Assembly (NCBI RefSeq): GCF_042477335.2
Contig: NC_091247.1
Coordinates: forward strand, 13,555,001-13,619,000
DNA from: Ovis canadensis
Taxonomy: Eukaryota; Chordata; Mammalia; Artiodactyla; Bovidae
Reading direction: 5' to 3'
DNA length: 64,000 nucleotides
Under the pieces are notes generated by a model. It did no database searches. It was not told the DNA's origin and saw nothing but the letters and a program-made list of their open reading frames with translations. Within the stretch, counting starts at the first letter, position 1; each line of letters opens with the position of its first letter. Shown here piece by piece: positions 30,790 through 42,170 of this stretch. The translations under genes were made by a program, and so were the position numbers.

Positions 30790-31000
30790 TCCTCTGTGAC
30801 TTCATTCAGATCCAACAACCTCACATACCTATACCATAAGGCAGATGGGACAGATATTATCCCCATTTTACAGAATAGCAGACCAAGGCATGGGATTTTA
30901 ACTGACCTGCCCGAGATCACATAAAAAGTCAGTGATATGACTGAGCCAAGAACCCACCCACCCTTGACTGCCAGTCTGGTGCTGCTACTCCCCTTGCTGA
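30790..31000 (-). repeat. MIR in intron
   Basis: 'gatattatccccattttacagaatagcagaccaagg' and 'ctgcccgagatcacataaaaagtcag' then 'tgactgccagtctggtgctg'. Confidence 0.8.
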
Positions 31001-31134
31001 GCCCATAGCACCCGGCCTAGCCCTTCTTCATTCAAAGGAGGCTGTGCTCCACTCATTAAAACCGTCCATCCCTGTCCCACAGTCAAAGTCACAAGGTTAG
31101 GGGAGGAGCAGGATGGACAAATAGGACAAATGAC

Positions 31135-31370
31135 TATTGAAGACCAGCCAGCACACTAGCTGCTTTTAAGTACGCTGTGTCACTTGGTCCTCTTGCCAAA
31201 TCCTGTGAGACAGGCATTACTGCTCCCACTTTACAGATGAAGAGACAGAGGCTCAGGAAGGTGAAGCCATTTGCTGACCTTAAAAGCTGAGACGGGAAAG
31301 AGCTAGGATTTGAATTCAGGCCAGTCTCCAGAGCAAGAGCTCTTTCCACTACAATATGTTGCCCCAAAAG
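31135..31370 (-). repeat. MIR in intron
   Basis: 'tgctcccactttacagatgaagagacagaggctcaggaagg' and 'ggatttgaattcaggccagtctcc'. Confidence 0.88.
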
Positions 31371-32229
31371 ATGATGACATCATCCGCGCCATCACTGTCA
31401 TGCTCATGACCGTCATCATCAACGCTGGCTCCTTATACGTTCAGGAAAATGAAAGGGAGAGACGGAAAAGTGGGGGAAGTCCAAGAGCACACTGTACGCG
31501 CATGGGGCAGAGCTGGGCAGCGCAGCTCAGAACACCCACAGTGCCGTGGGAGGGGTCTCCCGCCCAGTGCCTCACTCAGCCCAGCCCGCCTGCCTGCCTG
31601 CCTGCCCGCACAGTCTGCTCGGAGCCCTTCAGCCCCACTAGCACCCAGCTCCACTTCAGAACGGCTGTTTCTCAGAAAAAGGGAGCAGTGAAAGGATCTT
31701 GGCTAAATTTACTGGTGGTTTCTGCCAAGTGCTTTAATGCTCAGCAGACCCACTTGTAGCAAACTGAAGCAAAGGTGAAACAGCAGGCTGGCAGATGTCA
31801 AGAGTCCCAAGTGGGAAGACCCTGGTCCTTTTTCAGCAGAGCTGGCCTGGGTTGGGGGTTGGGAAGGCTGTGGGGAAGAGGTAGAGGTCAGACATGACTG
31901 CGTGGAAAGAACATACCACTGAACCCTTTTATTCTTGTATACCAAAGATGAAACACTTTTATAATACAGCTTTTTAAAAAATCTGACCTCAAAAGAATTT
32001 TGGAAAAAGTTTTAAAAAAGAAATTTCACAAAGAATAAAATTACAATTGTTCATAATCCAAGTGACCATTAATATTCTGAAGTAAATAAGCTGCCAACCT
32101 TTTCACACACATGAAACTTATAATAAATTAACTGTGGCTGTAAGTGTTTTTATGTCTATATATAAAGTCCAGTGAATGGATCTAAAGCAAGCGATTTTAC
32201 TACTATCAGAAATGTAGACAGTTTTCAGG
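31371..32229. other. Unique intron sequence
   Basis: Short (TGCC)n run at about 31588-31606. A/T-rich right half. No exon recognised. Confidence 0.35.
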
Positions 32230-32355
32230 TTGTTGTTTTTTTCCAGCTGCACCACACGGCATGTGTGACCTTAGCTCCCTGACCAGGGATGGACGTTGTG
32301 TCCCCTGCAGTGGAAGCGTGGAGCTCTAACCACTGGACCACCAAGCAATTCTCCC
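32230..32355 (-). repeat. CHR-type SINE in intron
   Basis: 'ttagctccctgaccagggatggacgttgtgtcccctgcagtggaagc' and 'ctaaccactggaccaccaagc'. Confidence 0.92.
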
Positions 32356-32639
32356 CAGTTTTCTTTTATACATAATACATCAATGGACAACTCTGTAGAT
32401 AAGATTCTTGATAACTTATTTTGGATAAATCCCTAAGTCGATAAATCAGAAATGTATAGGTATATCATCCTCTAGCAAGGTTTACGGATTTATAGAAAGA
32501 ATAAATCTTTTCTGCGGAATGTGGAAGTAAAAGCAATATTTCCAAGGTAAGCAACACTTTAAGTTCACATCAAAAATGCTAGGTTCAAATGTCAAGGATT
32601 AGAAAAGGCCAAGAATTTTTAAAATACACAAATTCTAAA

Positions 32640-33005
32640 CACCCTGCAAGTGATTTAGACAGTACAAACTAAGAAGCTTAAAAATATGCATTTTCTTTGT
32701 GCTATAATTCCACACATGAGACTCTATCCTAGGAAGTCATCTCAACAAAGATCTATGTATAAAAACATTCACTGCAACCTTATTTATAATAACAAAAAAG
32801 TTTAAACAAACTAAATGTCCAAAAAGAGGGCTTATGAAAGTGAATTACAGTATAACCACAAGATGGACTATTTTGCAACCATCAGAGTGTGGCTGTTTAC
32901 AAAAGCTTTTTAAGAAAGAAGAAGAAAATGCTAATAATGCTAAACAGAAAATAAAAAACTGGATAGAAAGTTGTTTGATCACGTTAAAAAATATGTAGTT
33001 AAGTT
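32640..33005 (+). repeat. Old L1 3' end in intron
   Basis: 'acattcactgcaaccttatttataataacaaaaaag', 'aaactaaatgtccaaaaagagg' and 'gaattacagtataaccacaagatggacta' follow the old-L1 ORF2 end order. Confidence 0.7.
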
Positions 33006-33007
33006 CC

Positions 33008-33142
33008 CAAGTTTCCCTGGCAGTCCAGAGGTTAAGACTCCACACTGCCAATGCAGGGGGCGTGGGTTTGATCCCTGGTCAGGGAACTAAGATATCACAT
33101 GCTGCCCAGCATGGTCAAAAAACAAATATAACAAATAAAGCA
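33008..33142 (+). repeat. CHR-type SINE in intron
   Basis: 'ccctggcagtccagaggttaagactccacactgccaatgcagggggcgtgggtttgatccctggtcagggaactaag' with an ACAAATAAA tail. Confidence 0.93.
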
Positions 33143-33904
33143 TATGTTAATAAATAAACTACCAAATGTTTTGTAAAAACTAAGTAGTTGAAAAAGGGGG
33201 GAAAGGAGAAATATCCCCAAATCCAGGACTATAGGGTGAATTTTCCCCATTTTTGAAGTCTTCTGAATTCTCTACATTTTCTACAATGAACCTATACTGC
33301 TTTGATAATCAGAAATAAAATTTAAAAATACATTTTAAAAAGCTTTTTGATAAAGCAGCAATCAATTCCTGTCTTGCTTACTTAAAAAAATTAATAAATA
33401 ACAACAATAAGAAAGCACACCCAAACTCCAGATTGATGCCTTCCATTGGGGAAAAATGAACAAAATAAAGTGTGCACATGGCTGTCTCCTGAATATTTTC
33501 TTACCCAAACTTTTAACCATACAACAGTAATTAAAGTTATTAACAACAATGGTAAGAGCTAATATTAAAGTGATAGTATCTTAAATAATAAAGATTATTG
33601 CACTGGATGTATCATGTAATACTGTATATAGCATGACCTTTTTTCTTGTAATATTCCATATATGTTTACAGAGATAACCTTGAAGGTCTATACCAAAAAT
33701 GTGAGGGGAGTGCAAAAGGGTTAAACGAGGGGTCAATGTTTATGGTGATGGATGGAAACTAAACTTCTGGTGATGAACATACTGTAGTGTATACAGAAGT
33801 TGAAAAAGAATGTTGTAGAATGTATACATGAAACATACAGTGTTATAAATTAATGTTACTTGAATAATTTTTTTTTTTTAAGAAAACATTGAAAAAAAAA
33901 AAAA
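33143..33904. other. AT-rich intron with L1-like tails
   Basis: 33760-33870 ('tgtatacatgaaacatacagtgttataaattaatgttac') resembles an old L1 3' end with an A/T tail. The rest is unassigned. Confidence 0.4.
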
Positions 33905-35598
33905 GTGCCAGTTATGTGATCGTTCTTCTTTTCCAAGGAGCCTGGGCTCTGGTCCCTGAGGCAGAGGCCCAGACTTGCTCAGAGAGTGCCTGAAGGGCAT
34001 CAGAGGTTACAGGCTCACCACCAGAAAGCTACGAAAAGGCCAAGTGGCTGCTAGAGTGATGAAATCCCCTGGGAGGTGGACAAGGAGCTGGCCCAGCTGG
34101 ACTCTTACAAGGCCTGGTGAGTGCTCAGCAAAGGCAGGCCAGTCTACGAGTCTCTTTGAGCTAATGCAAGGCAAGAGGAGGCCACAGAGAGGGCAGGAAA
34201 CGAGCCCTGAGGGGCTCAGTGTCAGACACTCTCACAGTGCTTCTAGCATCCCCAGCGTATCCCTTCACAGCAGGAATTCCAAATCCCTTTTCACAGAAGA
34301 AACAGACTCCAAGAAGTCAAGTCACTTGCCAAGGTCACATGACATCAAGTGTAGAACCACCTCTTTCTAACCCCAGTGCCATTACAGGGGTACACTGCCA
34401 TGCTTCTGGGTCACTACCTTTCCTGTTTTTCCTTGTCTGGGGAACCCCTCAAAAATACACATTCCTAAGCAGACTTACTGAATCAGAAAATGTAGGAGGC
34501 CCAGACATTCATCTAAAATTCTTCCCTGACTCACTGTTGGGCCTGCTCTATGACTAGCATTCTGTTAGTCCAAGAGGAAGGAATAGTCAATTTAGGGGGT
34601 CCTCATGACCCCCTAACGACTCTCCTGGCCTCCCCATCTTCCCTCTTTATGCCCTATCCTGCCCACACTCCTGTTCAATCTTTATAACATAATGCTTTTA
34701 TTGTGGATGATGGAGGCTTTGGGAAAGCCCCTTATAATGTTTATAAGCTAAACATTCTGTCTCCTCAATACTGGTAAATCATCTTTCTGTCTTTTTTTTT
34801 TCTAATCTTTCTGTCTTAATTACACGGGTACCACACAAGTTCAGGCCATCATCATTTCCTGGCTGGATTCCTGCAGCAGCCTCCCAACTTCCAGTTATGC
34901 CCCTTACAATCTGGTTTCCACCCAGCCACCATAGTCAACCTTCAAACACAAGTGTGATGCTCTGCTGTCTGAAAATATAATCATTCAAGGGAGTCACTGC
35001 ATCAGAATCACCTGGGGAGCATTTTAAAATGCAGAACCCTAGGCCCCACCCCTGACTCACTGACTGAATCTCTGGGAACAGGGGCCCCATATAACCATAT
35101 TTTTGTTAGCTCCTCAAGTGACTCTAATGCCGTGACAGATTAGATTATTGCTCAACAAGTATTCACCCCCACCCCCAGACCTCCATGAACATATATACTT
35201 TCCCTCCACAGTGATACTGGGTTTGGCAGGTAAGATTTGCCTGGCCAGTGGGATGTGAAAAGAGTAGGTGTGAAAAGAGTACATTTACCAGCAGCGTGAC
35301 CTTGGGCAAGTTACCTCGCTCCTCTCACCACCCACCCACCTCACTTTGCAGTGACAAGGATAAATTAAGTGTTGTAAAGTGCTCAGAGTAGAGCCTGGAA
35401 CACAGTATGGTCAGTAGCTTCTTCCCCTCCTCTGTATTTCCAGGGTCCAGCACAGGGCCAGGCCCAGGACAGACTCGGCCAATGCCAATCATGTCAGTGA
35501 AAGAACTGGGGTACCCTGTTTTCATTTTCTTCACTTCAGATGTGAACAATGATTTTCTGGGTCAGATACGTAAACATGACATCTGTTGGCCACAGTAC
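33905..35598. other. MRRF intron, mostly unique
   Basis: A reverse MIR is likely at about 34215-34400 ('ttttcacagaagaaacagactccaagaagtcaagtcacttgccaaggtcacatgac') and a forward MIR remnant at about 35285-35420. A direct repeat of GTGAAAAGAGTA lies at 35258-35282. No exon recognised before 35599. Confidence 0.45.
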
Positions 35599-35758
35599 CT
35601 GTTTCTCTATGAGCCTAATGGTGTCCTCGGAGGCCTTGTCCTTTGATTTCTTCACCTTATTTATTGCGTTGGTACGAATCTTCCGTAAAGAGTCTTTGGC
35701 CTTGTTCGTGTTCTGTTTAGCCAGCTTCACCAGCATTTCTCTGTGCTCCCGGGTTACT
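35599..35758 (-). CDS. MRRF: MRRF internal coding exon (helix-bundle domain I)
   Basis: Encodes one base completing a Lys codon and then 53 residues, beginning VTREHREMLVK and ending IRLIEKQ, on the minus strand. This is the long charged helical part of ribosome recycling factor: Lys/Arg-rich, with the L-R-K-I-R-T-N-A-I-N-K segment matching the region of bacterial RRF that carries the functionally essential arginine contacting 23S rRNA. The acceptor has a long T-rich tract followed by TTTTATCAG at 35759-35767. The donor is CAG|GTACTG at 35593-35598, usable but weaker than consensus at +3 to +5. The exon ends exactly on a codon boundary, matching the phase-0 start of the terminal exon. Conceptual frames that continue past the exon run into intron and are not real. 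Confidence 0.97.
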
Positions 35759-35979
35759 CTGATAAAAGACAAAAAAAAAAGTTCAATAAAATCATCCCAT
35801 GTATGAACTGCCTGCCAAGAATTCAACATCACTTTATGCACTAGCTCAGCAGTTTATAACTGTACTCTCCGTTGCTGGAAGATCTTCACATTCCTGAAAC
35901 ACGCCCAGGAGGATGTTCAGGGTCAAGGAAGGTTCCTGGTGAGATAACTGAGGACAGCCAGTAAGTGTGCTGCTTAAAA
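35759..35979. other. Start of the large MRRF intron
   Basis: Contains the T-rich acceptor tract of the 35599-35758 exon (35762-35785). Nothing else recognised. Confidence 0.6.
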
Positions 35980-36175
35980 TCATGAGCCAGAGAGTCTAGG
36001 CAGCCTTGAAGTTAAATCCTGGCCATGCCTCTTACTGGATGCATAACTGACTTCCCTTCCTCAGAGTTCCCATCTGTATAATGGGATTGTCAGTACCTGA
36101 CTTAAAGGGGTGGTGTGAAGATTATGGGATGGTCTGTGTCACTTGTCTAGCACTGACCCTGGCACATTTTAAAAG
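35980..36175 (+). repeat. MIR in intron
   Basis: 'gccagagagtctaggcagccttgaagttaaatcctgg', 'cttcctcagagttcccatctgtataatgggatt', 'gcactgaccctggcaca'. Confidence 0.82.
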
Positions 36176-36868
36176 AAAGCAACTATCAGCTGTAATTCCA
36201 CCCCTTTCTCTCCAACTAAAGAAAGCAATGCCAATGAATGAGATGCTGCAGAAACAGCACCATCTCTACACCTCTAAATCATCCAAAACAAATTAAGTAG
36301 TAACCTTCAGAATCTTAACTATTATCATGACAAATTACTTGTGAATCGCTTTAGCACTGACCCAGACACAACACATGAGAATACTGTACCATTTAACTTC
36401 CATGAAGTACCCATGAGAGTGTCTGGCATACTAAAAATGCTTAATAAATGTCAGTTATTTTAACTATTAATATCCTTATCATAATAACAACAGTGAGCAC
36501 ACTGAAGGCCTATTATAAATCCCTGGGACAGGCACTCTAGAACTTTTTGCCTAAGCTGACCCTTACAACTGTATGAAGCAGTTATTATTCCTATTTTACA
36601 CTTAATCATCGCAAAAGCCAACATGCTTGTCCCGCCTTGGTTTCTTGGTCGTGTGCACACTACCACCCATCAGGACCAGAGTGCTGGTTGTACCAAGTGT
36701 GCGACGATGAAGGTGACAGATCTCTGTCCTGCTCCGAGGGAGCTTAGCTAGGCAGAGAGCTAAGTAAAGAGACTTACAACAGAGCACGTCTGTGTCTGGG
36801 GAGGGGTCAGTTGGGGGAGGGAAGACTTTGCTCAGGAAACAATATCTGAGCGCGGCTCTCATTAGGTC
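36176..36868. other. Intron with weak MIR/L2 wording
   Basis: 36400-36620 shows L2/MIR-type words ('gtgtctggcatactaaaaatgcttaataaatg', 'ggcacactgaaggcctattata') that are too decayed to bound. No exon recognised. Confidence 0.4.
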
Positions 36869-36869
36869 T

Positions 36870-37196
36870 GTTCGCTGGTATTCTGATTCTTATTCCTTCC
36901 AGGAGGAATGCACGTCCCCTCCCCTCTGAAGTTTGGTGTGGCTGCACAACTTGCTTTGGCCAATGAGATGTGAGCAGAATGGGCGTCGCCTTTATGAGCC
37001 CGCATGCGCTCTACCACATTTGTCCCTGCTGGCTGCAGTGCAGGTTGAGAGGGCACTTCCGTCAGTTTGGGTCCCAGAGAGACAATGGTGAACAGTGCCC
37101 CACTTGGCATGAACAAGAAATGTTTCTGTTGTTTGAGGCATGGAGATTTGGGGGACTACTTGTTACTACAGCACTGCTCATCCCATCCTGACTAAT
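36870..37196 (+). repeat. Ancient LTR-type repeat, family unassigned
   Basis: 'cttgctttggccaatgagatgtgagcag' near the left and 'gagatttgggggactacttgttactacagcactgctcatcccatcctgactaata' at the right are the wording of an old mammalian solo LTR. I cannot name the family. Confidence 0.45.
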
Positions 37197-37815
37197 AGCC
37201 CACAAGGATCTAAAGAATACATGCAAGTTGCCAGGATTGGTAGGGATTTCCAGGAGGGAGAAAAAGCATGCACAAAGGCTTTAGGTTACCAGGAGACTGA
37301 GGTCGTATGAGGAACCAAATGGACCACAGATAACAAAGGACGGAGTAACCAGAAAAGAGGCTGGAAAGCCATATCATAGAGGGTCTTATAAGATCACAAA
37401 CTCCATTTTACAGATGAAAAAGCTTGGTATCTTACACAAAGCCAAACCTACGCTGGCCTGCTTCAAAAGCCAATAGTCTCAGTATGAAAAAAATGCTCTG
37501 CCTCCTGAATCCTGAACTGGACACCACTGGCATATGGTTCCTGACCCTTAAGTCAACATGGTTCTGGCTTATGAAGGATAATCCCAAATCCTGGGTATAA
37601 GTGTTCCATGTGAAACAGTGACAAATAGGAGTTAAAGATTTAGTGGCATTTACCTAGTACTTTTTCTCTGATAGGATGAGAAAAAAAATGAAAGCATTTT
37701 GAGACAGGTCAAGCTGTGAAGATAAAAGTGGGCAGCTGAGTGATAAATAAATCCTTCTGGATCCAGCTATTTGAATTCACAAAATTCTCAAATTCTCAAA
37801 ATATTCTCAAAATGA
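37197..37815. other. Intron with L2-like wording
   Basis: 37250-37420 ('gaggctggaaagccatatcatagagggtcttataag') resembles a reverse L2 interior. The rest is unassigned. Confidence 0.4.
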
Positions 37816-37819
37816 AAAT

Positions 37820-38040
37820 AATCCTGACTCCTACCAGTACTAAACCCCTCAGTGCTAGGTGAGTACCTTATTCCCTCACTGAACCTCACAACAACTCATC
37901 AAACTAGATTCTAAAACCCCCATTTTCCAATGAGGAAACTGAGGCATTAAGTAACTTGCCTGTGGGCCTGAGTGACAGAACTGGGGTTCACATCCAGATC
38001 TTTCTAGCCTGCACTCTCCCTGCTACTCCAGGCTGCCTAC
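37820..38040 (-). repeat. MIR in intron
   Basis: 'cccattttccaatgaggaaactgaggcattaagtaacttgcctgtgggcctgagtgacagaactggggttcacatccag'. Confidence 0.88.
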
Positions 38041-38783
38041 CTCTCGCAGTCTATTCCAAATAAATCATGCGCTGCTGCCATTACTTCTGCTTCCAGGCAG
38101 AAAGCTTTTTTCAAAGTCAGTAATACGAATCTTGGGACTGAAAAGGACAAAACCACCACGTCAGGAGTTTAGGGATTTGGATCAGATCTTGTTACTTTTA
38201 TGGTTTTTAATTCATTGAACAAAAATCATGCTGACATGTTTAGGTCTCTTTTTTGTTCTGCCAAAGCATATGTCAGTATAAGGAAGGAACAGGAAAATTA
38301 AAACTTGATCCGCTGATTCAAAAAGCTTAATCCTGCTGAAACACTAGGAGGGGCAGAAAATAAATGAATCTAAGTCTGTCAGAAACCTCTTAAACTTCTC
38401 TGCAGAGAAGTATTTCAATCTAACATTTCATATATAATCTGAAATAGCTTGCTTTCTAGACAACCTTTAAAAAAATAAAAAAATGTTATCTAACCAACTG
38501 TTTTTTTTACTACACTTATATTTTACATGGAGGGAAAAAAAAATCACATGTTCAAAACTATACAAATTGGGAAAAAAAATCTTGAGAGTAAATGGCTACA
38601 TAAAGAAAACAAAATCATAATATATGTAATTTGGCCTTAATAAAGTATTTTTATATTTATTAATGAAAATGTGACACTATTACACTATTGACACCAGTTT
38701 CCACACATTGTAGTATTTAATTATTGACATTGACAAAAATATGTCAGTTTCAGAATGCAAATACAGAGGCAATAATCTAAGAA
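38041..38783. other. AT-rich intron sequence
   Basis: No repeat family or exon recognised. Confidence 0.3.
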
Positions 38784-39160
38784 AGTGGGGGGGGTACAGT
38801 GAGGGTGGGGGGTACAGTGTGGGGGGAGGGTACAGCGAAGGTGGGGGGATACAGCGAGGGTGGGGGGTACAGTGAGGGGGGTACAGTGAGGGTGGGGGGG
38901 TACAGCGAGGGTGGGGGGTACAGCGAGGGTGGGGGGTACAGTGAGGGGGGTACAGTGAGGGTGGGGGGTACAGCGAGGGTGGGGGGGTACAGTGAGTGTG
39001 GGGGGTACAGTGAGGGTGGGGGGTACAGTGAGTGTGGGGGGTACAGTGAGGGTGGGGGTACAGTGAGGGTTGAGGGGTACAGTGAGGGTGGGGGTACAGC
39101 GAGGGGGGTACAATGAGGGGGGGTACAGTGAGGGTTGGGGGGAGAAGAGGGGAGGGGGAG
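38784..39160 (+). repeat. G-rich minisatellite with higher-order structure
   Basis: About 20 units of 14-19 bp with core TACAGTGAGGGTGGGGGG; variants are TACAGCGA, TACAGTGAGTG and a short 14-bp form TACAGTGAGGGGGG. All cytosines but a few lie on the other strand, so strand asymmetry is extreme. Units 4-7 (C-type, short, T-type, C-type) repeat as units 8-11, and the GTG/GGG pair of units 12-13 repeats as 14-15. Frames through it on either strand are an artefact of the repeat. Confidence 0.96.
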
Positions 39161-39289
39161 GGGGTGCCAGGCACAGGAAGTGCTGAGAGGAAGAGTGGCA
39201 TCTGCATGCTGGTTCCGGGTGGTGCTGAGCTGAACGAATCCAGAATACAAGATTGGAAGCAGTCAGGGTGACGGAAAGGCTCGGTTCTG
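39161..39289. other. Intron spacer
   Basis: Nothing recognised. Confidence 0.3.
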
Positions 39290-39510
39290 AAATACAGTCA
39301 GACCTGTTTTATTCCTATATCTATCACTCAGAAGCTGACTCAGAAGCGGGCAAGCTACTTAATCTCTCTCCACCTCAGTTTCTTCATCTCTGAAGTGAAG
39401 ATAATGAAAACACCTTGTCCGGAGGACTGGGAGAAGCAGACACGACGTATATAAAGTACCAGTAAAGACAGCAGCATATAGTAGTAGCCTTGAATAAATG
39501 ATAGCATCTA
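39290..39510 (+). repeat. MIR in intron
   Basis: 'gggcaagctacttaatctctctccacctcagtttcttcatctctgaag' with flanking MIR wording. Confidence 0.8.
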
Positions 39511-40230
39511 TGAATGTTTTAATCAAACACACTTAATTACTTCCTCATGAAACAACGAGGGCACATCTGTTTTAGAAAAGAAACATACTCTATTATGGAA
39601 ATATTGTAATGCCTTTCCAAACCAGTGATTAATACATCTGATCATCTCCATCTCACATTCACGGGGTTCTGTGAGCTCAGGCTAGTTGTATTTCAGGCTC
39701 TCGGCTCAGCCAGTTGGTTCTGAGCACCCGCTCTGCACTTGGCCTGCATTCACTCATCAAGCATTGGCGGGGGCCCCAGGGTTCACTGCCAGATCCTGGG
39801 CCGGGCTGGGGAGCGCCAGAGATGAGGGAGGCCTGGTCCAACTTCTCCAGAGGCTCAGTCCAGCAGCGCAGACAGACTCATCAACCACTGCTGAGGAAGA
39901 GCACTGCTGGGATGGAGGGACAGGCTTTCTGCAGGAGGAAGGAGCATGTGGAGAACACAGCTCATTCTGCTGCGAGGTTCGGGAAGTGCCCTAGAGATGC
40001 ATAGTGACTCACTGACTGCAGAAGACAGAGCACTCCGGGCAGAAGCGCGGGAGGAGACAGGGGTGAGGCTAGAAAAGGGGGCATCGAATTTGTTCTGAAG
40101 ACCTGGGGTTTTCAAATTCTTCTTTAGCCAGAAAACTCTGGATTCAAAGAAAATCAAGGCAGACACCCCATTTATAAAACAGAGAGAAACTGACTTCTAT
40201 TAATGAGGGGAAGGGCACTAGCAGAGAGGA
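39511..40230. other. Unique intron sequence
   Basis: No exon or repeat recognised. Weak MIR-like wording at 39715-39800. Confidence 0.35.
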
Positions 40231-40234
40231 AGGT

Positions 40235-40440
40235 GCTCCAACCTACCCTGACACTTCTGCACCTGGCATGTACTGGCTGAGTGACCTTAAGTAAGCGATT
40301 TAAACTCTCTGAGCCCCGGTCCTCTCATCTGGAAATAGGGACTGAAAATAAACAGAAAGACCCAGCCTCTACCTTTCAGAGTTCTTGTGAGGATAAGGCG
40401 AGATAATATACAGAAAGTGAACAGTAAAAGCATGGTAGGA
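40235..40440 (+). repeat. MIR in intron
   Basis: 'ggctgagtgaccttaagtaagcgatttaaactctctgagccccggtcctctcatctggaaatagg' then 'cttgtgaggataaggcgag'. Confidence 0.85.
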
Positions 40441-40501
40441 AATAAACAATCAGAAAACGTAAGCTGCCTTTGTGGCTACTGCTGTTCATGTTTGGTAGCT
40501 A

Positions 40502-40713
40502 GTGTGTGCGTGCGTGCTCAGTCGTGTCTGACTTTTCGTGACTCCGTGGACTATAGCCCACCAGGCATCTCTGTCCACGGGATTTTCCAGGCAAGAATAC
40601 TGGAGTGGGTTGCCATTTCCTCCTCCAGAGGATGTTCTCAACCCAGGGATGGAACCTGCATCTCCTGCATTGAAAGTTGGAGTCTTTACCACTGAGCCCC
40701 CACGGAAAGCCCA
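40502..40713 (-). repeat. Bov-tA SINE in intron
   Basis: Full-length minus Bov-tA from 'gcgtgctcagtcgtgtctgac' to 'gagcccccacggaaagccc'. Confidence 0.95.
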
Positions 40714-40879
40714 ATGGCAACTACAGAGGTATCTTCAAATAATGAAGAGTTTATTCAAGTTTTTATCAAATGAGAAATGACAGGGCAAACAATCTAGGCT
40801 CCTGTAAGATGATTTTTTTGAGATCTGATTAGTAATTTAACATTTGTCTTTCTGGTATTAATTTATTCACTTCGTTTAC
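40714..40879. other. Intron spacer
   Basis: Nothing recognised. Confidence 0.3.
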
Positions 40880-41155
40880 AGTTCCATTCAGCAGCTATTT
40901 TACAGGGCACCTGTTGTGTTCCATCCACTATGTCAGAGTGAGTTTACAGTCTGGCAAGGAAGGCAGTCATTAAACAAATACATGCACAGTTAATCAATAA
41001 GCTACAGTGGTGAGAACCACGGTAAAGACATGAAGAGCTCTATGAAAATAATAAGCAGGGGGCTGACCACACTCTCCTGTGGGACTCCAGAAGAAAATGT
41101 GATGATATTTAAGTTAAGGGATATTTAAGTTCAGATGAGTAAGAGTGGAGAAGCT
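40880..41155 (-). repeat. L2 remnant in intron
   Basis: 'cagcagctattttacagggcacctgttgtgttccatccactatg' then 'agtctggcaaggaaggcagtcattaaacaaatac' in reverse-L2 order. Confidence 0.65.
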
Positions 41156-41363
41156 AGGCGAAGGTCATTCCCACCAGAGCAAATGGTCCAGGTAAAATAA
41201 AGGCCTTATTCCAGGTGAGGAGGGTCCTGCTCTTGGGGAACTGAAAAAAGGCAGTGCGGCTGCAGCACAGAAAGCAGAGGAGAAGGCCTATACCCAGAGA
41301 GGAGGCTGGCGAGCCTGGCAAGGGCAAGACTAGTATGCAGGCCCTTCGATGCCACATTCTGAC
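41156..41363. other. Intron spacer
   Basis: Possibly more decayed L2. No exon recognised. Confidence 0.3.
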
Positions 41364-41514
41364 TTAGCAGATCCACTGACAGATGAATGGACATTTACAC
41401 TGGGTAGATACACTCAGTGGAATATGATTCAGCCTTAAAAAGGCAAGAGAATTCTGCTATAACATGCATAAACCTTGAAAAGATTATGCTAAATGAAATA
41501 AGCGAGACTCAACA

Positions 41515-41776
41515 GAAGGCAATGGTATTCCACTCCAGTACTCTCGCCTGGAAAATCCCATGGATGGAGGAGCCTGGTAGGCTGCAGTCCATGGGGTTGC
41601 TAAGAGTCAGACACGACTGGGCAACTTCACTTTCATGCACTGGAGAAGGAAATGGCAACCCACTCCAGTGTTCTTGCCTGGAGAATCCCAGGGACGGGGG
41701 AGTCTGGTGGGCTGCCGTCTATGGAGTCGCACAGAGTTGGACTGAAGCGACTTAGCAGCAGCAGCAGCAGCAGCAG
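41515..41776 (+). repeat. Bov-A2 SINE (dimer) with (AGC)n tail
   Basis: Two Bov-A units joined by 'cttcactttcatgcactggagaagg', ending in an (AGC)n run (41757-41776). Confidence 0.94.
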
Positions 41777-42016
41777 GACAAACATTATATGATTCTACTT
41801 ATATGATGTACCTAGTATAGTCAAATTCACAGACAGAAAGTAACACAGCAATTACCAGGGACCTGGGGGATCTGGGAATGGGGACTGTTGCTTTTAATGG
41901 GTACAAAGTTTCAGTTTCACAAGACAAAAACAGTTCTGGAGATTGTACAATACTGTAAATGTACTTAATACCACTGAACTGTACATTTAAAAATAACTGA
42001 AATGGTAGAGTTTTAA

Positions 42017-42138
42017 GGCAAGAATACCGGAATGGATTGCCATTCCCTTCTCCAGAGGACCTTCCCGACCCAGGGATTGAACCCTGGTCTCCTGCATTGC
42101 AGGCAGATTCTTTACCACTTGAGCTACAGGAACGTCCT
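42017..42138 (-). repeat. Bov-tA SINE, 3' truncated
   Basis: 'ggcaagaataccggaatggattgccattcccttctccagaggaccttcccgacccagggattgaacc' to the tRNA head 'gagctacaggaacgtcc'. Confidence 0.92.
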
Positions 42139-42170
42139 ATGTATATCTCACTACAATTAAAAAAAAAAAA

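Larger units (their letters stand above)
41364..42170 (+). repeat. Old L1 3' end hosting two SINEs
   Basis: Pieces 41364-41514, 41777-42016 and 42139-42170 join into one L1 3' end ('gtggaatatgattcagccttaaaaagg', 'aaacattatatgattctacttatatgatg', 'ctgaactgtacatttaaaaataactgaaatgg', 'atgtatatctcactacaatta' plus poly(A)). Confidence 0.82.

Noticed and set aside
35536..35841. 101-codon frame containing the MRRF exon as a single gene
   Set aside because: Residues before VTREHR and after IEKQ are intron sequence; the AG and GT splice signals define the exon as 35599-35758.
38680..39250. Long frames rich in Pro, His, Cys, Thr and Tyr, or in Gly, Val, Ser and Glu, across 38.7-39.2 kb
   Set aside because: These are translations of the minisatellite in different frames; the periodic composition is set by the DNA repeat.
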